A DNA stretch of 64,000 nucleotides from an uncultured Cytophagales bacterium (GCA_937911505.1 CALEMF010000017.1:124001-188000), one strand, 5' to 3'. Shown: positions 9,025-18,655, counted from the first letter of the stretch. Numbers and translations are program-made. The notes: a model not told the origin generated them from the letters alone.

Positions 9025-9579
9025 ATGAAAACTGAAGACGAATATAAAGAGATTCTAAAGCGTTGCAAAGCGCTTTTCTCAAAAAAACATCAAGATTACG
9101 GGTCGGCTTGGCGCATCTTACGCTTGGCTTCCATTACCGATCAAATCTATATTAAAGCGCAAAGAATTCGCTCTATACAAGAGGCAGGCACACAAAAAAT
9201 AGAAGAAAGTGTGACGGCTGAATTTGTAGGTATTATTAATTATTGCCTTATCGCACTCATGCAAATGCAGTTTTCTACACGTACAGAAACGGAGCTATCA
9301 CTAGAAGCAGTAAGTGAACAGTATGACCAAGAAGCAGAGGAGACCTTACGCTTACTGCTAGCGAAAAATCACGACTACGGAGAAGCTTGGCGACAGATGC
9401 GAGTGAGCTCTATGACGGATCTAATTTTAATGAAAATACATAGAGTTAAACAAATAGAAGACAATCAAGGAAAAACCATTGCATCAGAAGGCATTGATGC
9501 CAATTATCGCGATATCCTGAATTACGCTGTTTTTTGTTTAATAAGAATGGAGTTTTTGGCAAATGAATATACTCAATAA
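9025..9579 (+). CDS. DUF1599 protein with two tandem domain copies
   Basis: The roughly 184-residue protein consists of two copies of one module. Copy 1 contains KKHQDYGSAWRILRLASITDQ followed by a block ending VGIINYCLIALMQM. Copy 2 contains AKNHDYGEAWRQMRVSSMTDL followed by a block ending RDILNYAVFCLIRM. The HDYG..W and SxTDxIxxKxxRxKQI pattern defines DUF1599, whose activity is not established. The ATG at 9025 (MKTEDEYKE) is preferred over 9016. The end overlaps the next gene by 17 nt, which suggests translational coupling with the DoxX-like gene. Confidence 0.85.
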   Translation: MKTEDEYKEILKRCKALFSKKHQDYGSAWRILRLASITDQIYIKAQRIRSIQEAGTQKIEESVTAEFVGIINYCLIALMQMQFSTRTETELSLEAVSEQYDQEAEETLRLLLAKNHDYGEAWRQMRVSSMTDLILMKIHRVKQIEDNQGKTIASEGIDANYRDILNYAVFCLIRMEFLANEYTQ

Positions 9580-10765
9580 AGTTATCATTTTTTTAGTAGG
9601 TGGTCTCTTTATTTTCTCGGGACTTATCAAGCTGAACGATCCAGTAGGCACACAGATTAAACTAGAGGAGTACTTTGAAGTATTTTCCGAAGACCTTAAA
9701 GAGAAACCCGCACAGGTTTCAATTAATGGAGAAACGGAGCCTATTCCTGCTGACCAAATTAAGGAAACAACACTCAGCAAGTTTTTTATAGCCTTAAAGC
9801 CTTATGCATTGAGTATAGCCTTGCTTATGAGTGCGCTAGAGGTTATTCTAGGCGTCAACCTACTTACTGGATATCGCTTACGTTTTACGCTTTGGCTGCT
9901 TTTATTAATGATCCTTTTCTTTACTTTTCTTACCTATTATTCTTGGGCTTACGATAAAGTGCAAGACTGTGGTTGTTTTGGAGATGCTATTAAGCTTACG
10001 CCTAAGCAGTCTTTTATGAAAGATGTAGTGCTTACAGCGCTTATTGGTGTACTCTTTTTTCAACGAAAAAGGCTCGTGCCAAATGCTGGTCCTAAAGTAG
10101 GACTTGCTTTTAATCTAGTAGCCACCGCGCTCTCTTTTGGTTTAGGCTTGTATGCTACTTACTACTTGCCACCCATCGACTTCAGGGCATATAAAGTAGG
10201 AGTGAGTATCCCTGACCAAATGGAATACTCAGGAGAACCTCAGTATGGGCAAGAAAAATATATTTATACAAACTTAGACACCCAAGAAGAAGAGGTGTAC
10301 AATCAGTGGGAAGAAAAACTAGGAGATACGCTTAAGTATGAATTTAAAGCTTACGAAAAACCCTTGCTAAATCCAGAAGTACTTCCTAAAATTACAGATT
10401 TTAATGTATGGAATGCAGAAGGAGATTATACAGATAGCGTTTTTACAGGAAATAAACTGCTTATTATTGTAGAAGACGTTCAGAAAACAGACCTCCCTAC
10501 TTTTGAAGAGGTACCCGCACTTGTAAAAAATCTTGATCAGATGAATGTAGAAGTTTGGCTATTAAGTGCTTCGAGCAATGATTTGGTAGAAGCCTTGAGG
10601 CATCAATACCAGCTTGCCATTCCAGCCTTCTCAGTAGATGGTAAAGTCTTAAAAACAATGGCGCGCGCCAATCCCAGCTTTATACTACTTCAAGAAGGGG
10701 TAGTCAAAGCCAAATGGCCCCATAGAAAAATGCCTAACGCTACATCCATTAAGCAATTATTGTAA
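9563..10765 (+). CDS. DoxX/MauE-type membrane protein with C-terminal thioredoxin-like domain (BT_3928 type)
   Basis: The first about 200 residues hold four to five membrane segments. Between them sits DCGCFGDAIKLTPKQSF (about 138-154), the cysteine motif of MauE/DoxX redox-linked membrane proteins. The soluble C-terminal half (about 270-400) looks like a thioredoxin-fold domain but shows no CxxC. In Bacteroidota this gene regularly follows DUF1599, as it does here with a 17 nt overlap. A role in envelope redox chemistry is an inference from the DoxX/MauE relationship. Confidence 0.75.
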   Translation: MNILNKVIIFLVGGLFIFSGLIKLNDPVGTQIKLEEYFEVFSEDLKEKPAQVSINGETEPIPADQIKETTLSKFFIALKPYALSIALLMSALEVILGVNLLTGYRLRFTLWLLLLMILFFTFLTYYSWAYDKVQDCGCFGDAIKLTPKQSFMKDVVLTALIGVLFFQRKRLVPNAGPKVGLAFNLVATALSFGLGLYATYYLPPIDFRAYKVGVSIPDQMEYSGEPQYGQEKYIYTNLDTQEEEVYNQWEEKLGDTLKYEFKAYEKPLLNPEVLPKITDFNVWNAEGDYTDSVFTGNKLLIIVEDVQKTDLPTFEEVPALVKNLDQMNVEVWLLSASSNDLVEALRHQYQLAIPAFSVDGKVLKTMARANPSFILLQEGVVKAKWPHRKMPNATSIKQLL

Positions 10766-10806
10766 TATGTATCATTTTGTGAACTCTTCAATTAGAAAGT
10801 AAAACT

Positions 10807-11859
10807 ATGCTCTCATTTATTGCCAAAAGATTCTTTAGTGGCTTTATGATTATAGTGGGTGTAGTCATTGTAGTTTTTTTCTTATTCTTTGCGTTACCCG
10901 GTGATCCCGTTTCTATGATGGTAGGCCAAAGAACTGACGACATTACACGAGAAGCCATCCGTAAAGAATTGGGGCTAGATCAGTCACTACCTGCACAGCT
11001 CTACCTCTACTTTAGAGATCTTTCTCCTGTTTCTATACATAAAGATACACCCCAAGAGCAGCAAAAATACGACTATACCTCTTTGTTGTGCTTCGGAGAG
11101 AGCGTTCTAGTACTAAAAGTACCTTATTTGAGGCGTTCTTTTCAAACAAACCGTAAGGTAAGCGAGATCATAGGAGAAAAACTAATCCTGACTGTCATCT
11201 TGGCGCTGGCTGCCATGTTCTTTGCCACTATTGTGGGTATTTCTTTAGGGGTAATGGCTGCTTTGAGACAGAATACGTTTTGGGATCATTTTATAGTGAC
11301 TAACTCTGTAGTAGGTATTTCTACGCCTTCATTTGTAGCAGCTAGCTTGGTATCGCTCTTTTTTGGCTATATGCTAGGGCCTTACCTAGGCTTAAATGGT
11401 ATCGGTTCGCTTTTTGTCACGGGTATTGATGGAAGAGAGCTTCATCTGGAGAACCTTATTTTACCAGCTTTTACGTTAGGTATCCGTCCACTGGCTATTA
11501 TTGTACAGCTTACCAGAAGCTCTATGTTGGAGGTGCTTTCGCAAGACTACATACGAACAGCCAAAGCTAAGGGACTTTCCTACTATAAGGTGATTTTTAA
11601 ACATGCCTTAAAAAATGCCCTTAATCCTGTCATTACAGCTATTTCAGGTTGGTTGGCATCGCTTTTAGCAGGAGCCTTCTTCGTAGAGCGTATCTTCGAT
11701 TATAAAGGGCTAGGGTACGAAACGATCCAAGCGGTATACAACTTAGACTTACCTATTGTAATAGGTGCTACCCTGATTGTAGCCTCTTTCTTCGTTGTAG
11801 TAAATATTATTGTAGACTTGTTGTATGCGTTGGTAGATCCACGTGTACGTTTACGTTAG
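10807..11859 (+). CDS. OppB/DppB-family ABC transporter permease
   Basis: The 350-residue inner-membrane permease has about six hydrophobic segments. It has the ABC-2-loop EAA motif, seen as DYIRTAKAKGLSYYKVIF (about 238-255), and a family-typical end (DLLYALVDPRVRLR). Such permeases work with an OppC-type partner, an ATPase and a binding protein to import or export peptides. No partner is nearby: the neighbours are the DoxX-like gene and aroK. An insert around residues 70-110 is longer than in E. coli OppB. The substrate is unknown. Confidence 0.85.
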   Translation: MLSFIAKRFFSGFMIIVGVVIVVFFLFFALPGDPVSMMVGQRTDDITREAIRKELGLDQSLPAQLYLYFRDLSPVSIHKDTPQEQQKYDYTSLLCFGESVLVLKVPYLRRSFQTNRKVSEIIGEKLILTVILALAAMFFATIVGISLGVMAALRQNTFWDHFIVTNSVVGISTPSFVAASLVSLFFGYMLGPYLGLNGIGSLFVTGIDGRELHLENLILPAFTLGIRPLAIIVQLTRSSMLEVLSQDYIRTAKAKGLSYYKVIFKHALKNALNPVITAISGWLASLLAGAFFVERIFDYKGLGYETIQAVYNLDLPIVIGATLIVASFFVVVNIIVDLLYALVDPRVRLR

Positions 11860-11868
11860 TGTATTGAT

Positions 11869-12369
11869 ATGTTACTTTATCTCATTGGTTTGCCGGGTGC
11901 AGGAAAAACAGCTACTGGACGTAAGTTAGCCAAAGAAAAACACTATCCATTCATTGACCTAGATGCTTATATAGAAGAAAAAGAAAAAAAGACCATCAAG
12001 AACATTTTTGGTAGCGAGGGAGAAGACAGCTTTAGGAGATTGGAAAATAAATATTTGAAAGAAGTAGCTACCTTACCCGAAGCAGTCATTGCTACGGGAG
12101 GAGGTACCCCTTGCTTCTACGACAACATACATGTTATAAAGCAAACAGGCAAAAGTGTTTTTTTGAACCCGTCCTTAGCACACATCGCACAACGTATTGC
12201 TCAACAAGAAGCTATACGGCCTATGTTTCAAACAAGAGATGAGAAAGTAATTTTAGCTAAGTTAGAGCAACTCTACTTGGCAAGGGAGCCTTTCTACCTA
12301 AAAGCTGATCTGATCACTATCACAACAGACTTACACAAGCTTGTCAAGCAGATTCTATCGTATTTTTAA
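11869..12369 (+). CDS. aroK: Shikimate kinase
   Basis: AroK phosphorylates shikimate at the 3-hydroxyl in aromatic amino-acid synthesis. It has the P-loop GLPGAGKTATG (about 7-17), the substrate Asp in DLDAYIEEKE (about 31-40), the GEDSFRRLE block, and ATGGGTPC (about 75-82). Length (166) is normal. It begins 9 nt after the permease stop, so the two are probably cotranscribed without an obvious functional link. Confidence 0.92.
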   Translation: MLLYLIGLPGAGKTATGRKLAKEKHYPFIDLDAYIEEKEKKTIKNIFGSEGEDSFRRLENKYLKEVATLPEAVIATGGGTPCFYDNIHVIKQTGKSVFLNPSLAHIAQRIAQQEAIRPMFQTRDEKVILAKLEQLYLAREPFYLKADLITITTDLHKLVKQILSYF

Positions 12370-12414
12370 ACAGAATCGTTAGAATACTACGTAAAATGTT
12401 TACACGCTCAACTT

Positions 12415-12443
12415 TTTGTTTATCAAAAAATGTTATACATTTG
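12415..12443 (+). promoter_or_regulatory. Promoter upstream of recG
   Basis: TTTG at 12415-12418 and TACATTTG at 12436-12443 are 17 nt apart. They match the Bacteroidota -33/-7 pattern, with the -7 element exact. The leader to the recG ATG would be about 110 nt. Confidence 0.6.
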
Positions 12444-12558
12444 AATAAACTATGAATCAGTCAATTAAATTTACACTTAAATAAGGAAGTATACTCATTT
12501 CCTTTCATACATCCGATTGGCTTGCACAACTTCTTAATTCATCAACGAATTAAAAGCC

Positions 12559-14658
12559 ATGAATAATAGCTTTTTTGATACGAAAGTCGAGTTTATAAAA
12601 GGGGTAGGCGAACAAAGAGCCAAGCAGCTCAATACCGAACTACGTATCTTCAACTATGGAGACCTCATCCAACACTATCCTTACCGGCACGAAGACCGTA
12701 CAAAATTTCATAAAGTTGCTGAAATCAACGAAGAACTTCCCTATATCCAGCTCAAAGGGAAAATGAAGTATATGGAAACGGTGGGAGAGGGATACAAGCA
12801 GCGCTTGGTAGTACATTTTCGAGACGGCTCAGGAGAGGTAGAGCTCGTGTGGTTCAAAGGCATCAATTGGGTGAAAAAGAGCATCCAACTAAACCAAGAA
12901 TACATTGTATTTGGCAAGCCCACCGCCTTTAACGGCCGCTACAGCTTGGCACACCCTGAAATAGAGCTTTACAATCCTACTGCTGCGCAGACGGGTTTCT
13001 TACAGCCTGTTTACCACGTAACTGAGAAGTTAAAAAAAAGAAATTTAGATAGTAAAGCATTAAGTAAAATTACCAAGCGATTGCTAGAAATAGCACTGCC
13101 AAACATCCGAGAGACACTCTCTGAAGAGATTATTGATGCGCATAAGCTGATGCCTAAAAGGGCAGCCATGCAACATATTCATTTTCCTAAAGACATTGCA
13201 CATCTGCAAAAAGCCACTTATAGACTTAAGTTCGAGGAGCTGTTCTTTACGCAAATTCGGCTCATTCAGCAAAATCTTTTTCGAAAGACAGTATATCCAG
13301 GACAGATCTTCAAGAGTACTGAACTGCTGACTACCTTTTACAATGATATATTAGAGTTTGATTTGACAGGCGCGCAGAAACGCGTTGTTAAAGAAATCTA
13401 TAAAGATATGGCTGCTGGCCAACAAATGAACCGACTGCTGCAAGGAGATGTAGGAAGTGGAAAAACCATTGTAGCATTTATCTCTATGTTACTGGCCATC
13501 GACAATGGCGCACAAACCTGCCTAATGGCTCCCACTGAGATTTTAGCGGAGCAGCACTACCGAAGCCTAAAGCCTTATGCCGATAAGCTGGGTATTACGA
13601 TTGATCTTCTAACCGGCTCCAGCAACCAAAGTAGTCGTAAAGTTACGCACGAATTTCTACAAAGTGGTGATTTAAAGATTCTCATTGGTACGCATGCGCT
13701 TATAGAAGATGCCGTACAGTTCAAAAATTTAGGTTTGGTCATTATTGATGAGCAACACCGTTTTGGGGTAGAACAGCGTTCTAAGTTATGGAAAAAAGGG
13801 CAAGAAGTATACCCACACGTATTGGTAATGACGGCTACACCTATTCCACGAACGCTTGCGATGACGCTATATGGAGACTTAGACGTTTCAATCATCGATG
13901 AGCTACCCCCAGGAAGAAAACCCATTAAAACAGTGCATCGCTACGATTCTCACCGTCTCAATGTTTTTGGTTTTATTCGAGAAGAGATTGAAAAAGGCCG
14001 GCAGGTGTACATTGTATACCCTTTGATAGAACAATCGGAAAAGCTAGAAAGACTGAAAGACTTGGAGGATGGCTATGAGAGTGTGAAGCGGGCTTTCCCA
14101 ACCTATCATGTAAGTATTGTACACGGACAGATGAAGCCTAAGGATAAAGAGTTTGAGATGCAACGTTTTGTACGTAATGAAACACAGATCATGGTCGCTA
14201 CTACTGTAATAGAAGTAGGCGTAAACGTACCCAATGCTTCTATTATGATTATCGAAAATGCAGAACGTTTTGGGCTATCACAATTACATCAGCTACGGGG
14301 GCGTGTAGGAAGAGGTGCTGAACAATCTTATTGTATTCTAATGACTGACTATAAACTCTCTAAAGAAGCGAGAGAGCGGGTAAAGGTAATGGTAGCCACC
14401 AATGATGGTTTTGAAATTGCCAATACAGATTTAAAACTACGTGGACCTGGCGATATGATGGGTACACAACAAAGCGGTATCCTTGACTTGGTGATCGCTG
14501 ATTTGGCCAGAGATGGACAAATTTTAGAAAAAGCCAGAGCAGCAGCACAACAACTTCTTAAAGAAGACCCTGACTTAAAGCTTTATAAAAATATTTTTAT
14601 TAAAAAGCAGTTGGCTTCTATTCAGCAGCACACCACCAATTGGGCGAGAATTAGCTAA
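12559..14658 (+). CDS. recG: ATP-dependent DNA helicase RecG
   Basis: RecG remodels stalled replication forks and Holliday junctions. The 699-residue protein has the N-terminal wedge/OB domain (about 1-220). Superfamily 2 helicase motifs follow: Walker A GDVGSGKT (about 297-304), DEQHRFGVEQR (about 396-406), TATPIPRTLAM (about 424-434) and the QLRGRVGRG block near 578. Length is family-typical. It has its own upstream promoter match and is followed by the rplU promoter. Confidence 0.95.
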   Translation: MNNSFFDTKVEFIKGVGEQRAKQLNTELRIFNYGDLIQHYPYRHEDRTKFHKVAEINEELPYIQLKGKMKYMETVGEGYKQRLVVHFRDGSGEVELVWFKGINWVKKSIQLNQEYIVFGKPTAFNGRYSLAHPEIELYNPTAAQTGFLQPVYHVTEKLKKRNLDSKALSKITKRLLEIALPNIRETLSEEIIDAHKLMPKRAAMQHIHFPKDIAHLQKATYRLKFEELFFTQIRLIQQNLFRKTVYPGQIFKSTELLTTFYNDILEFDLTGAQKRVVKEIYKDMAAGQQMNRLLQGDVGSGKTIVAFISMLLAIDNGAQTCLMAPTEILAEQHYRSLKPYADKLGITIDLLTGSSNQSSRKVTHEFLQSGDLKILIGTHALIEDAVQFKNLGLVIIDEQHRFGVEQRSKLWKKGQEVYPHVLVMTATPIPRTLAMTLYGDLDVSIIDELPPGRKPIKTVHRYDSHRLNVFGFIREEIEKGRQVYIVYPLIEQSEKLERLKDLEDGYESVKRAFPTYHVSIVHGQMKPKDKEFEMQRFVRNETQIMVATTVIEVGVNVPNASIMIIENAERFGLSQLHQLRGRVGRGAEQSYCILMTDYKLSKEARERVKVMVATNDGFEIANTDLKLRGPGDMMGTQQSGILDLVIADLARDGQILEKARAAAQQLLKEDPDLKLYKNIFIKKQLASIQQHTTNWARIS

Positions 14659-14685
14659 GGGAAGTACCTTATTTTGAAAGGGTTA

Positions 14686-14717
14686 TTTGGGTATTAGCAA
14701 TTATATTCGTACCTTTG
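14686..14717 (+). promoter_or_regulatory. Strong Bacteroidota promoter of rplU-rpmA
   Basis: TTTG (14686-14689), 20 nt, then TACCTTTG (14710-14717). Both elements match the phylum consensus, and the -7 box lies about 40 nt before the rplU ATG. This is the clearest promoter in the window and helps assign the phylum. Confidence 0.8.
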
Positions 14718-14756
14718 CCTTCTATTTTTAGAGAATAAAACTTAAACCATTTAATA

Positions 14757-15068
14757 ATGTACGCAATAGTAGAGATCGCGGGTCAGCAATTTAAAGTACA
14801 AAAAGACCAATATCTTTATGCTCATCGTATTGAGGGTGAAGAGGGCGCTGACGTGACTTTTGAAAAAGTGATGCTTATCGATGAAGAAGGCAGCGTCACG
14901 CTAGGTACGCCTCTTATAGACGGGGCACAAGTAAAAGGAAAGATTTTGTCACACGTAAAAGGAGATAAAATCATTGTGTTCAAGAAGAAAAGAAGAAAAG
15001 GATACAAGAAGAAAAATGGACACAGACAACATTTTACTAAAATTCAAATTTCCGATATTATAAAATAA
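14757..15068 (+). CDS. rplU: 50S ribosomal protein L21
   Basis: The 103-residue protein begins MYAIVEIAGQQFKVQKDQ and ends with the lysine-rich KKKRRKGYKKKNGHRQHFTKIQI block. Both are diagnostic for bL21, a 23S rRNA-binding protein of the large subunit. It is followed by rpmA, the standard pair. Confidence 0.97.
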   Translation: MYAIVEIAGQQFKVQKDQYLYAHRIEGEEGADVTFEKVMLIDEEGSVTLGTPLIDGAQVKGKILSHVKGDKIIVFKKKRRKGYKKKNGHRQHFTKIQISDIIK

Positions 15069-15116
15069 TTGTTAAATTACCGCTGATATTTGTCAGTGTT
15101 GAAAATTTTAGATATT

Positions 15117-15377
15117 ATGGCACACAAGAAAGGAGTTGGTAGTTCCAAAAACGGAAGAGAGTCGGAAAGTAAACGACTTGGTGTGAAGATTTTTGGCGGA
15201 CAAAAATGTATTGCTGGGAACATCATCGTAAGACAACGTGGAACCAAGCATCATCCTGGTAAAAATGTGGGTATTGGTAAAGACCATACACTTTTTGCCC
15301 TAACAGATGGTATTGTTCGCTTCAAGAAAGGTAGAAATGATCGTTCTTTTGTTTATGTAGAGGCGCTCTCTGCATAA
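15117..15377 (+). CDS. rpmA: 50S ribosomal protein L27
   Basis: The start is the ATG at 15117 ([16 protein letters not shown]), as in all bL27 proteins; the nine upstream in-frame residues are not family-like. The 86-residue product carries [12 protein letters not shown] and [16 protein letters not shown]. The flexible N-terminus of L27 reaches the peptidyl-transferase centre. The start directly follows Met-Ala-His, so the cleaved extension of Firmicutes L27 is absent. It is cotranscribed with rplU and ends at a terminator. Confidence 0.96.
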   Translation: MAHKKGVGSSKNGRESESKRLGVKIFGGQKCIAGNIIVRQRGTKHHPGKNVGIGKDHTLFALTDGIVRFKKGRNDRSFVYVEALSA

Positions 15378-15418
15378 CTTTTAGTTAGAAAAGTTTTCAT
15401 AGTTATAATAGGAAAAAT

Positions 15419-15446
15419 GCCTCATCCAATTGGATGGGGCTTTTTT
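15419..15446 (+). terminator. Rho-independent terminator after rpmA
   Basis: GCCTCATCC and GGATGGGGC pair around AATT, followed by a run of six T. It closes the rplU-rpmA transcript. The tail touches the stop codon of the convergent gene at 15445. Confidence 0.85.
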
Positions 15447-15876
15447 ACCTGTCATCTTTTGTTTCCTCCATCCAAATTTCAGCTTCTTCTAAACTATAAA
15501 AGACCTGAATATATTCAGTAGAGGTGTTTCGTTGTCTCATAAGTTTACTCTGTAAGTTTTCCATAGAAAGCCGCGTAAGCAAATGTGGAGAGGTAACAAA
15601 AGCCACCTTACGTAAGCCTGCCTTTACTGCCAAAGGCTGCCAGTAATTCACGATCCAGGCATTAGAAGCGGCCCAAGAGTTATCTACTTGACTACTATCG
15701 CTAATCAGCTTTTCACTTTTGGTAAAACGAATGACTTTTAAGGCTTCCTGAAGTCCTGCTTTCGCAGTCTCGAGTAAAATAGGACCTGACCAGGTGATGT
15801 AGAGTACCTCTGTTTGACTGTCTCCTGTAATGACAGCAAAATCGCTTTCATAAAAGGTCTGTGTAACTTTTACCAT
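15445..15876 (-). CDS. Small cytoplasmic protein, possibly STAS-like fold, function unknown
   Basis: The 143-residue protein has no signal peptide or membrane segment. Alternating strands and helices (LYITWSGPILLETAKAG, EKLISDSSQ, KVAFVTSPHLLTRL, VFYSLEEAEIWM) resemble the STAS/SpoIIAA-like fold of Bacteroidota hypotheticals, but this is only by eye. It is convergent with rpmA and 79 bp from the next gene. I do not assign a function. Confidence 0.6.
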   Translation of the reverse strand: MVKVTQTFYESDFAVITGDSQTEVLYITWSGPILLETAKAGLQEALKVIRFTKSEKLISDSSQVDNSWAASNAWIVNYWQPLAVKAGLRKVAFVTSPHLLTRLSMENLQSKLMRQRNTSTEYIQVFYSLEEAEIWMEETKDDR

Positions 15877-15955
15877 ACTGTATACATTTATAGCGTGCTT
15901 CTGTATTTTAAAGCATAAATAAAGACAAAAACTTTGATGAACTGCGTCATCTCAA

Positions 15956-16675
15956 TTAGCGTGTACGCTCTGGAACGACTTCATTTAGTGGAACATAAGT
16001 ACGTTGCTGTTTCTTTTGTAGAGGAATCGTCACAAAAAACTTAAATGCCATCAAACGGTCATTCCCAGTATCGTTACCCCACGTGGAGATATTGTCGATA
16101 TAATCTGTTAGTGGTCGATAAAAACTCAATTGCGTACCCACTCCATACCCATTTTTCAAGAAATACGTTAGCCCAAAGCTAGTAGGGAGTATGATTGTTA
16201 CATTGCCATAAGTTTCATCAGATGCTCTCGTTTCTAGTAAGTCCTCTAGGTTCTCTCCCCGTTCGTTTCTAGGAGAAAAGCGAAACAGTCCAAATCCTTG
16301 GCTAATATAAAGGTGCCAACGGATTGTTTTAATAAGATGATATTGTAAATCGTAGTGAAGCGCTACGAAATTAGTATTGAAATTATCATTTGGCGTTGCC
16401 TCTTCACTAAAGAAGTAGTTGAAGTATTGTCCCCTTACATTGCCTATAGCTAAGCTGAAATGACTATTGAAGCGTTTTTTCTTATTGAACTTAAGTCCGA
16501 GTTGAAAAGCAGAAGACCAGAGCGTATAAGTATCAGAAAGATCGCCTTTATAAGCATTGGCACTAATGCCTACCTCCAATATACGCATAGGTACCAACTG
16601 TGTAGTATCTTGTGCTGCGCTTCTTGTACTTACAAGAAAAAGAGCGTATAATATGACAACTCGGTAGAAAAACAT
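15956..16675 (-). CDS. Outer-membrane beta-barrel-like exported protein
   Basis: With the ATG at 16675 the product starts MFFYRVVILYALFLVSTRSAAQD, a clear signal peptide with cleavage after AQ or AAQ. The rest (about 220 residues) is rich in alternating aromatic beta segments typical of small Bacteroidota outer-membrane barrels (VGISANAYKGDL, FGLTYFLKNGYGVG, LMAFKFFVTIPL). The longer frame to 16717 would place 14 residues before the signal peptide and is less likely. No substrate or role can be inferred. Confidence 0.65.
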   Translation of the reverse strand: MFFYRVVILYALFLVSTRSAAQDTTQLVPMRILEVGISANAYKGDLSDTYTLWSSAFQLGLKFNKKKRFNSHFSLAIGNVRGQYFNYFFSEEATPNDNFNTNFVALHYDLQYHLIKTIRWHLYISQGFGLFRFSPRNERGENLEDLLETRASDETYGNVTIILPTSFGLTYFLKNGYGVGTQLSFYRPLTDYIDNISTWGNDTGNDRLMAFKFFVTIPLQKKQQRTYVPLNEVVPERTR

Positions 16676-17425
16676 ATAAAGGTAACTCGAATATGACGAA
16701 AAGTATACCAGAAACAACCTGTTTTGTCTATTAGTTACTATGTAGTTGTCAGAAATTTAAATATTTTTCTATCAGTAAAAAATTAAATTACCCATAAAAA
16801 ATTAATAGTACTTGCGTAAGAAGTACAGCCTCCCAAAGAACTACCTTTAGTTGGTATTGTCAGCCTCGCCAGTACCTGTAATATTCGCTACTAAAGCAGA
16901 TAAGAAAATAGTTGGGAAATGGCCAAGTGAAGATGTAGGGAAAAGTAGTAAGATGCGCTCAAGTTTTATTATCCTACAAACGCTCAAAAGGTGTTTGAAC
17001 TTTATTTCTCAGGTTTCTTAGGGTTATTTTCGCTTATGTTTCTGTATTTTATCAGACAATAGTTGTATCGCACTAGCTGGCTCAAACGCTTGTGGCGCTT
17101 GTTCTCTTCCAAAAGTACTTTGCCTAAACAAAATCCAAGTAACCCTTTAGTTGTTTATCAGCAGGGCACTACGTTCCTTTTGAAGGGAGTGTTAACTATA
17201 AATTATTATTTGGGGTGATAGACAACCAAAAGCCCTAGTAAGTAGGGAATCACCTCCATATGACAAAAAAAGTTTGGTAAATGGTAGTTTTTTATGTAAA
17301 AATTTCCAATATTTATACGTTTCAAACACCCAAAAAGATTCAGTTAGGCACGTTGAACACTGATGGGTAGCGGTTACTATTTATACCAAAGTAACCGCTT
17401 TTTTATAATCTTTATTAAATTGAAT
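16676..17425. other. Long intergenic region without a convincing gene
   Basis: About 750 bp lie between the barrel gene and clpX, both transcribed leftward. No frame has a start codon and a credible protein. The segment holds small hairpins (for example CCCTA/TAGGG near 17232-17247) and a strong plus-strand terminator at its right end. No plus-strand gene lies before that terminator, so a small plus-strand RNA is possible (see findings). I looked for RNase P, tmRNA, SRP RNA and tRNA cores and saw none. Confidence 0.5.
17369..17404 (+). terminator. Strong plus-strand hairpin terminator with no upstream gene
   Basis: AGCGGTTAC (17369-17377) pairs perfectly with GTAACCGCT (17391-17399), followed by six T. 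The T run is on the plus strand, so it ends rightward transcription. The nearest plus-strand gene upstream is rpmA, about 2 kb away with its own terminator. Confidence 0.75.
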
Positions 17426-18655
17426 CTAGGCTACTTTTAAGTTGGCTAACTTAGACTTCTCAAATTTTTCCTCTGCATAAGCAGCATCAATATCAAGTTT
17501 TTTAACGCCTTGGCTAGAAGGAAGCTCAAACATAGCATCTGTGATAATGGCTTCACAAATAGAGCGTAGCCCTCTTGCTCCTAACCCTAGCTCTATGGCT
17601 TTGTCTACAATATACGATAAGCCACTCTCATCAAAGGTAAGTACTACATCTTCCATACGGAAAAGCTTTTGATATTGCTTCACCAAAGCATTCTTAGGCT
17701 CTTTGAGAATTTTAATGAGGGTCTCACGAGAAAGGGGCTCTAAGTAGGTGAGAATAGGCAAACGGCCAATTAGCTCTGGAATTAATCCGAAGTTTTTGAG
17801 GTCTTGTGCTGTTACAAACTGTAAAAGCTCTTGGGTATCTTTTACCAAGTTGTGATTGTCACCATTGAAACCAATAGGATTAGTATTGAGCCGGTTAGCA
17901 ATGATACGCTCTATCCCTTCAAAAGCACCGCCACAAATAAATAAAATGTTTTCGGTATTGACAGCAATCATTTTTTGATCAGGATGCTTTCGCCCTCCTT
18001 GAGGAGGAACATTCACGATAGAGCCTTCTAGGAGTTTAAGGAGTCCTTGTTGAACACCTTCTCCACTTACATCTCTGGTAATAGAAGGGTTATCACTTTT
18101 ACGGGCAATTTTATCGATTTCGTCGATATAGACAATTCCTTTCTCAGCAGCCTTTACGTCATAGTCAGCGGATTGAAGTAAACGAGTAAGAATAGTTTCT
18201 ACATCTTCACCTACATAGCCTGCTTCTGTAAGTACTGTAGCATCAGCAATACAGAAAGGGACTTGTAGTAAATTGGCGAGCGTACGTGCCAGAAAGGTTT
18301 TTCCAGTTCCTGTATTCCCTACCATCACGATGTTCGACTTCTCAATATTGACTTCGTCTTGGGCCTCTTTCTGTACCAATCGCTTGTAGTGATTATATAC
18401 GGCTACTGAAAGTACTTTCTTGGCATCATCTTGCCCTACCACAAACTGATCTAAATACTCCTTGATTTCGATAGGCTTCATCAAGTTGAACTTCAGTGGT
18501 GTATCTTTGCGCAGGGCTTTCATTTCTTCTAAGACAATCTGATGCGCTTGCATAATACAACTGTCACAAATGTTTGCTTTTACTCCAGTAATAATGAAGG
18601 CACCGTCCTTCTTGGTTCTACCACAGAATGAACAGCTTAGATGATTTTGCGCCAT
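17426..18655 (-). CDS. clpX: ATP-dependent Clp protease ATP-binding subunit ClpX
   Basis: ClpX unfolds substrates and feeds them to ClpP. The 409-residue protein has the N-terminal zinc finger [11 protein letters not shown]...CDSC (about 9-35), Walker A GNTGTGKT (about 113-120), pore loop GYVG (about 146-149), Walker [12 protein letters not shown] (about 173-183), and the sensor-2 GLGARGLR near 368. It follows clpP by about 115 bp on the same strand, the usual operon order. Confidence 0.96.
   Translation of the reverse strand: MAQNHLSCSFCGRTKKDGAFIITGVKANICDSCIMQAHQIVLEEMKALRKDTPLKFNLMKPIEIKEYLDQFVVGQDDAKKVLSVAVYNHYKRLVQKEAQDEVNIEKSNIVMVGNTGTGKTFLARTLANLLQVPFCIADATVLTEAGYVGEDVETILTRLLQSADYDVKAAEKGIVYIDEIDKIARKSDNPSITRDVSGEGVQQGLLKLLEGSIVNVPPQGGRKHPDQKMIAVNTENILFICGGAFEGIERIIANRLNTNPIGFNGDNHNLVKDTQELLQFVTAQDLKNFGLIPELIGRLPILTYLEPLSRETLIKILKEPKNALVKQYQKLFRMEDVVLTFDESGLSYIVDKAIELGLGARGLRSICEAIITDAMFELPSSQGVKKLDIDAAYAEEKFEKSKLANLKVA

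Noticed and set aside
16840-17030. Minus-strand open frame without start (… LERILLLFPTSSLG …)
   Set aside because: It has no start codon, and its composition looks random. I could not match it to a family.
16718-17368. Structured RNA such as RNase P, tmRNA or SRP RNA in the long gap left of clpX
   Set aside because: None of the conserved cores of these RNAs is visible, and the region has only small local stems.
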